From assembly GCA_910579735.1 (NCBI GenBank), contig CAJTUZ010000020.1:1-64000 (forward strand): a stretch of 64,000 nucleotides of DNA, read 5' to 3'. This DNA is from an uncultured Lachnospiraceae bacterium (GTDB lineage Bacteria > Bacillota > Clostridia > Lachnospirales > Lachnospiraceae). Below are positions 60,884-64,000 of the stretch, piece after piece. Position numbers and translations under genes: made by a program. How positions within the stretch are numbered: the first letter of the stretch is position 1; each line of letters opens with the position of its first letter. The notes below the pieces were generated by a model. The model was given only the letters and a program-made list of their open reading frames with translations, had not been told where the DNA came from and ran no database searches.

Positions 60884-61174
60884 TTATATTATTAAAGTGC
60901 CCTCGGCATCATAAGAAGTTTTACATCCAAAATGTTCTATTTTTGTCTGATAGTTTTTTCCCAGATAATAAAATCGCAAACTATCTTCATTCTCATCAAT
61001 CAGTGAGACCAGATGATCTTTTAGTCGCAACATCTGGGACGCATCCAAAACACATTCAAATACAGAATTCTGGACGCGTTGCCCATAATTTACACATTCC
61101 TTTGCAACCTTTCGAAGACGTGTCTTTCCTGATGCATTTTGAGTAGAAACATCATACGTGATCAAGACTAACAT
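60884..61174 (-). CDS. cas2: CRISPR-associated endonuclease Cas2
   Basis: Cas2 forms the spacer-integration complex with Cas1. The 96-residue protein starts MLVLITYDVSTQNASGKTRL, with the conserved aspartate of the ferredoxin-like fold in the YDVST strand, and includes RVQNSVFECVLDASQMLRL and the SLRFYYLGKNY strand. Length and sequence type fit the I-C form. It is the last cas gene before the leader, eight bases after cas1. Confidence 0.97.
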   Translation of the reverse strand: MLVLITYDVSTQNASGKTRLRKVAKECVNYGQRVQNSVFECVLDASQMLRLKDHLVSLIDENEDSLRFYYLGKNYQTKIEHFGCKTSYDAEGTLII

Positions 61175-61182
61175 TTATACAC

Positions 61183-62214
61183 CTACTTCCATAAAAATGG
61201 CGGATATTCATCAACATCCCCTCTAATCGTTCTGGCAAGCAGAAGCGCTTGAGCGTAAGGAACCAATCCCCATTCCATCTTTTCTTTTAAATATGGATGC
61301 GTTATGATTTCTTTTTTATGATTCTGCCATGCGTTAAAAAATATTTTTCTACCATCAGTATTTAAAAAAACTGCATTATCCTTCTGCTTTTCAAAGTGAA
61401 CTGCCTGAATTGCTTTTGTATTTATCAATGTTAAAATAAAGCGATCAGCTAAAATCGGTCTTAATTCTTCCATCAGATCAAGCGCCAAGGATGCTCTTCC
61501 TGGCCGGTCTCCATGCATAAAACCTACATACGGATCCAATCCTACACTTGATAGTGCATTTGCACAATCTCCTGCAAGCACAGTATAAGCAAATGACAAC
61601 ACTGCATTTATATTATCCAACGGAGGCCGGCGGCTCCTTATTGTAAATTCAAAGTCATTTTTCTGATTCAATATCATATGATTAAATACAGAAAAGTACT
61701 GTTCGGCGGCCTTTTCCTCTATTCCTCGAAGTTCATCCAACGCAATCGCAGTATCTATCTTAGGAAGTGTATCATATAAAATATTAGATACTTTTTTGAG
61801 ATTTTCAGTATCTACGCGATATGAATGATCACGCAGGGTTCGCTCTATACTCCATCTACTGTTGAAAATTTTTCCAACGATCATATTTTTAGCATATGCA
61901 ATGCTTTTATGATCATCATCTGATATACGATATTGTGCTTTCCTAAGTAGAACATTCCCATACTCTTTACCAATTGCCCTGGCCAAAAAGACTCCCCTTG
62001 GAGAAAAAAAGCTCATTCCAATGTTCCGCTCTGCGCAGGCCCCCATAAGCGCAGGACTTGCTCCTTTATATGTAAAGCATATAACGTTCTCTAATGTATG
62101 AAGCGGGAATCTTCCAAGTATTTTTTCTCCATCCTGTATTACAATATTCTCACCATCAAGCGTTAAATAGCAGCTGTCCGTCATAACATATAAAGTATTT
62201 AATAGTTTCCGCAC
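61183..62214 (-). CDS. cas1: CRISPR-associated endonuclease Cas1, type I-C
   Basis: Cas1 is the integrase that inserts new spacers. The 343-residue protein starts VRKLLNTLYVMTDSCYL from a GTG codon preceded by GGAGG at five bases; a TTG 18 bases upstream also lies in frame. Metal-binding positions are visible: glutamate in the DELRGIEEKAAEQYF segment, histidine in VGFMHGDRPGRASLALDLMEE and the following glutamate/aspartate cluster. The length equals that of other I-C Cas1 proteins. Confidence 0.97.
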   Translation of the reverse strand: MRKLLNTLYVMTDSCYLTLDGENIVIQDGEKILGRFPLHTLENVICFTYKGASPALMGACAERNIGMSFFSPRGVFLARAIGKEYGNVLLRKAQYRISDDDHKSIAYAKNMIVGKIFNSRWSIERTLRDHSYRVDTENLKKVSNILYDTLPKIDTAIALDELRGIEEKAAEQYFSVFNHMILNQKNDFEFTIRSRRPPLDNINAVLSFAYTVLAGDCANALSSVGLDPYVGFMHGDRPGRASLALDLMEELRPILADRFILTLINTKAIQAVHFEKQKDNAVFLNTDGRKIFFNAWQNHKKEIITHPYLKEKMEWGLVPYAQALLLARTIRGDVDEYPPFLWK

Positions 62215-62255
62215 ATCAACCTCCCAAAACAATTTATCTTAATTACATTTGTGCT

Positions 62256-62915
62256 TTAATCATTTGTCTTAATATTTTGTTCAATGTACTTTCTGACTTT
62301 TATTGCTTTTTGCAATTTAGGAATACACAAATTTTCCAGTGAACAGGCTTTGCATTTTTTATCAGGCTTTACATTGGGTGTATACCCTCTCTGAAACAAA
62401 TCATGCATTTCCTTAGCTGATCTTTTTACTTCTTTTCGCAGATCATCAGTAAGTTCTACGCAACTACGACGCCTGTTTTCACCATAATATAAATATCCAT
62501 ACGGTATATCTATCTGAAACATTCCTTCCAAACAAATTGCCTGTGCACAAAGCTGTAATTCATCCGCATTGTTTTCTTTGGGTACTCCGTGCTTATATTC
62601 AACCGGAATGGGACTCCATTTTCCATCATATCCAAACAACTCTATACCGTTTTCATTTTGGTGAAATTCAACAATATCACACTGTCCGCTTAAACCAAGT
62701 TCACGTGAAGAAATACGTAACCCTCTGATGATCAGCAGGCCTCCTCTCTTTTCAACTGCACCTGCATCATGGGCTTTCTTATGCATCAACTCACCGGCAG
62801 TCGTTCTAAAATTTTCAGCCCACTGCTGTTCAATATGTATCATTGCCCACTGTCTTCTGCAAAATGCAAAGTGTTGAATCCCGGAAAGCATCAGATAATC
62901 GTCCTCTGAATACAT
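62256..62915 (-). CDS. cas4: CRISPR-associated exonuclease Cas4
   Basis: Cas4 trims prespacers and helps select the correct adjacent motif during adaptation. The 219-residue protein has the N-terminal cysteine in IQHFAFCRRQWAMIHIE, the RecB-type nuclease motifs (GQCDIVEF and IPVEYKHG, with the QLCAQAICLE QxxxY-like helix) and the C-terminal three-cysteine iron-sulfur cluster CKACSLENLC. It lies directly after cas7c and before cas1, the usual I-C order. Confidence 0.96.
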   Translation of the reverse strand: MYSEDDYLMLSGIQHFAFCRRQWAMIHIEQQWAENFRTTAGELMHKKAHDAGAVEKRGGLLIIRGLRISSRELGLSGQCDIVEFHQNENGIELFGYDGKWSPIPVEYKHGVPKENNADELQLCAQAICLEGMFQIDIPYGYLYYGENRRRSCVELTDDLRKEVKRSAKEMHDLFQRGYTPNVKPDKKCKACSLENLCIPKLQKAIKVRKYIEQNIKTND

Positions 62916-62917
62916 AT

Positions 62918-63763
62918 CTAAATACCTTCTATTTCCTCGAGTTTTAAGTCCGGCAAAGAATCAATTTTTATTTCATAGTCTTCAAACTCTTTTGGATCAT
63001 CCATTTTAGGCATGATTTTTATAAGTTTATGAACCTTGGCTGAAGAATATTGTCCCATAGGACAATTATGCTGCCACCAATATACCTTACATACTTCCAT
63101 ACTGCCGTCCGGTCTGGCAGATGAACTGTCATTTACGAATAACGTACGTAAGGCCTCTTTTATTTTCTGAGCATCTTCATCACTGAAACCCGTCTTTTCA
63201 GCAAGCTGGTGATTAATACTACCCTTTATAACATATAAAGCTGAATATATTTTATGCTTCATGCCCATCGTATCGGAAGACTTTTTATCCTTTGTCTCAC
63301 TATTAACACTTTTGGTAATCTGCATGCTGTCAATGGAAACTGGCAATACGCTGAATGCTGAATGGACCGATACCGGCCCCCTTACCCCTACTGATACGCT
63401 GTCATCTTTGAATGCAAATACCTGTCCGAAACTGCGAACATCTATCCATGTTTCACATGCTGCTTTTGCATAGGTATCTTTATCTTTGTCTTTTAACGCT
63501 TTCTGCATATCTATATTGCTCTTTGCCCGATCTGCAAGACTTTTACAGCCATCATCCGACCGTTCATCGCTCTGCACGAAAATATTTTCCCCCATATCCT
63601 GCAATCTGTTCCGGATTTTTCGCTTAATACACACATCCGATATTTCACCAAATCCATCATATGTCTCGCGTGGTCTGTTTCCATTCAGCGGATCACCATT
63701 TGGATTAGCATTTTTTACCATTACCAGAACTTCAAAATCAATTTTGTTTGTAAATTTACTCAT
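62918..63763 (-). CDS. cas7c: Type I-C Cascade backbone protein Cas7
   Basis: Cas7 (Csd2) coats the crRNA in the interference complex. The 281-residue protein opens DFEVLVMVKNANPNGDPLNGN and continues GFGEISDVCIKRKIRNRL, typical of I-C Csd2, and has VGVRGPVSVHSAFSVLPV and the terminal LPDLKLEEIEGI. AAGGAG lies before the ATG. It overlaps nothing but is only 11 bases from the end of cas8c, so the genes form one operon. Confidence 0.97.
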   Translation of the reverse strand: MSKFTNKIDFEVLVMVKNANPNGDPLNGNRPRETYDGFGEISDVCIKRKIRNRLQDMGENIFVQSDERSDDGCKSLADRAKSNIDMQKALKDKDKDTYAKAACETWIDVRSFGQVFAFKDDSVSVGVRGPVSVHSAFSVLPVSIDSMQITKSVNSETKDKKSSDTMGMKHKIYSALYVIKGSINHQLAEKTGFSDEDAQKIKEALRTLFVNDSSSARPDGSMEVCKVYWWQHNCPMGQYSSAKVHKLIKIMPKMDDPKEFEDYEIKIDSLPDLKLEEIEGI

Positions 63764-63774
63764 ACTCTTCTCCT

Positions 63775-64000
63775 TTACTGTTCTTTTTTCTGAAACGCTT
63801 TTTTCATATATTCCAACTGCTGATAATACCCCGGTAAATACATTTCTGATAACGCAATATTGTCAAATCCATTCTCAGACAGATGTGTCATAATTTCCCC
63901 GGTCCAAACTTCAAATTTTTTCAATTCAAAATCTTTCAGCTTTTTCTCATAAGGAATCAAGTTCTGCTTTATTGTCCGGAATGTCTTGGCCGGTCTGCTG
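63775..64000 (-). CDS. cas8c: Type I-C large subunit Cas8, 3' end only
   Basis: The last 74 codons of cas8c (Csd1) run off the window end. The open frame continues upstream of the first in-frame TTG without a stop, reading ..RPAKTFRTIKQNLIPYEKKL, which matches the C-terminus of Cas8c proteins. Cas8c recognises the target flanking motif. In I-C systems an internal start near the 3' end also makes the small subunit Cas11; that start lies outside this window. cas5c and cas3 should follow further upstream. Confidence 0.9.
   Translation of the reverse strand, partial: SRPAKTFRTIKQNLIPYEKKLKDFELKKFEVWTGEIMTHLSENGFDNIALSEMYLPGYYQQLEYMKKAFQKKEQ

Overview
The window looks like chromosome from a Clostridia (Firmicutes) bacterium, most likely a member of the Lachnospiraceae. 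The evidence is the gene set and gene order: dnaX-ybaB-recR, a split transketolase, Map with a SEC-C motif, a long Bacillus/Clostridium-type SRP RNA, DUF5711 and DUF6128-like proteins, a DUF885 protein and an orphan MsmK-type ATPase. AGGAGG-like ribosome binding sites and many short minus-strand operons agree. This placement is inferred from recognised families, not from a database search.

Region by region. 1-3.2 kb: envelope proteins on the minus strand (CvpA-like, DUF5711, LysM). 3.2-8.1 kb: a minus-strand operon pfkA-dnaX-ybaB-recR-galM with a promoter and a terminator. 8.2-9.8 kb: tRNA-Ser(CGA) and a chemoreceptor. 9.8-11.7 kb: an ECF sigma factor with a membrane DUF4179 partner. 11.7-14.2 kb: two convergent unlisted small membrane-peptide genes next to a KdpD/KdpE-like two-component pair; arrays of 11-bp-spaced TGYTAA-type boxes precede both peptides. 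14.3-15.0 kb: tadA and SRP RNA. 15-24.5 kb: signalling genes, including a cytoplasmic LacI-type-domain-GGDEF fusion, a repeat-containing protein, a CdaR regulator, MsmK-type ATPase, a Cache-GGDEF protein, YesL and a double-HD (HD-GYP) protein. 24.5-31.7 kb: housekeeping and accessory genes (GNAT, D-2-hydroxyacid dehydrogenase, DUF1002, lipase-like hydrolase, metG, DUF3892, a coiled-coil membrane protein).

31.9-50.1 kb is a pentose locus. L-arabinose isomerase, an FGGY kinase and L-ribulose-5-phosphate 4-epimerase feed the pentose phosphate pathway (split transketolase, rpe), and the operon also carries map. Upstream lies a four-gene YtfQRT/YjfF-like sugar ABC transporter. Two regulators flank it: a GntR-LacI (AraR-like) repressor and a three-component system made of a sensor solute-binding lipoprotein, a YesM-type kinase and a YesN-type AraC response regulator.

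50.2-59.2 kb holds a third diguanylate cyclase, a DUF885 zinc-peptidase-like protein, an ABC-FtsX-MarR operon with a very long coiled coil in the permease, an spmB without spmA beside it, and a ROK fructokinase. 59.36-64.0 kb is a type I-C CRISPR-Cas locus: a 21-repeat array, an AT-rich leader, then cas2, cas1, cas4, cas7c and the 3' end of cas8c, all transcribed leftward and cut off by the window end.

The observations I rate highest are the small-peptide/tandem-box module at 11.7-12.5 kb, the layered regulation and operator-like sites of the furanose transporter, the cytoplasmic sugar-sensor-GGDEF fusion, and the I-C leader with its inverted repeat.
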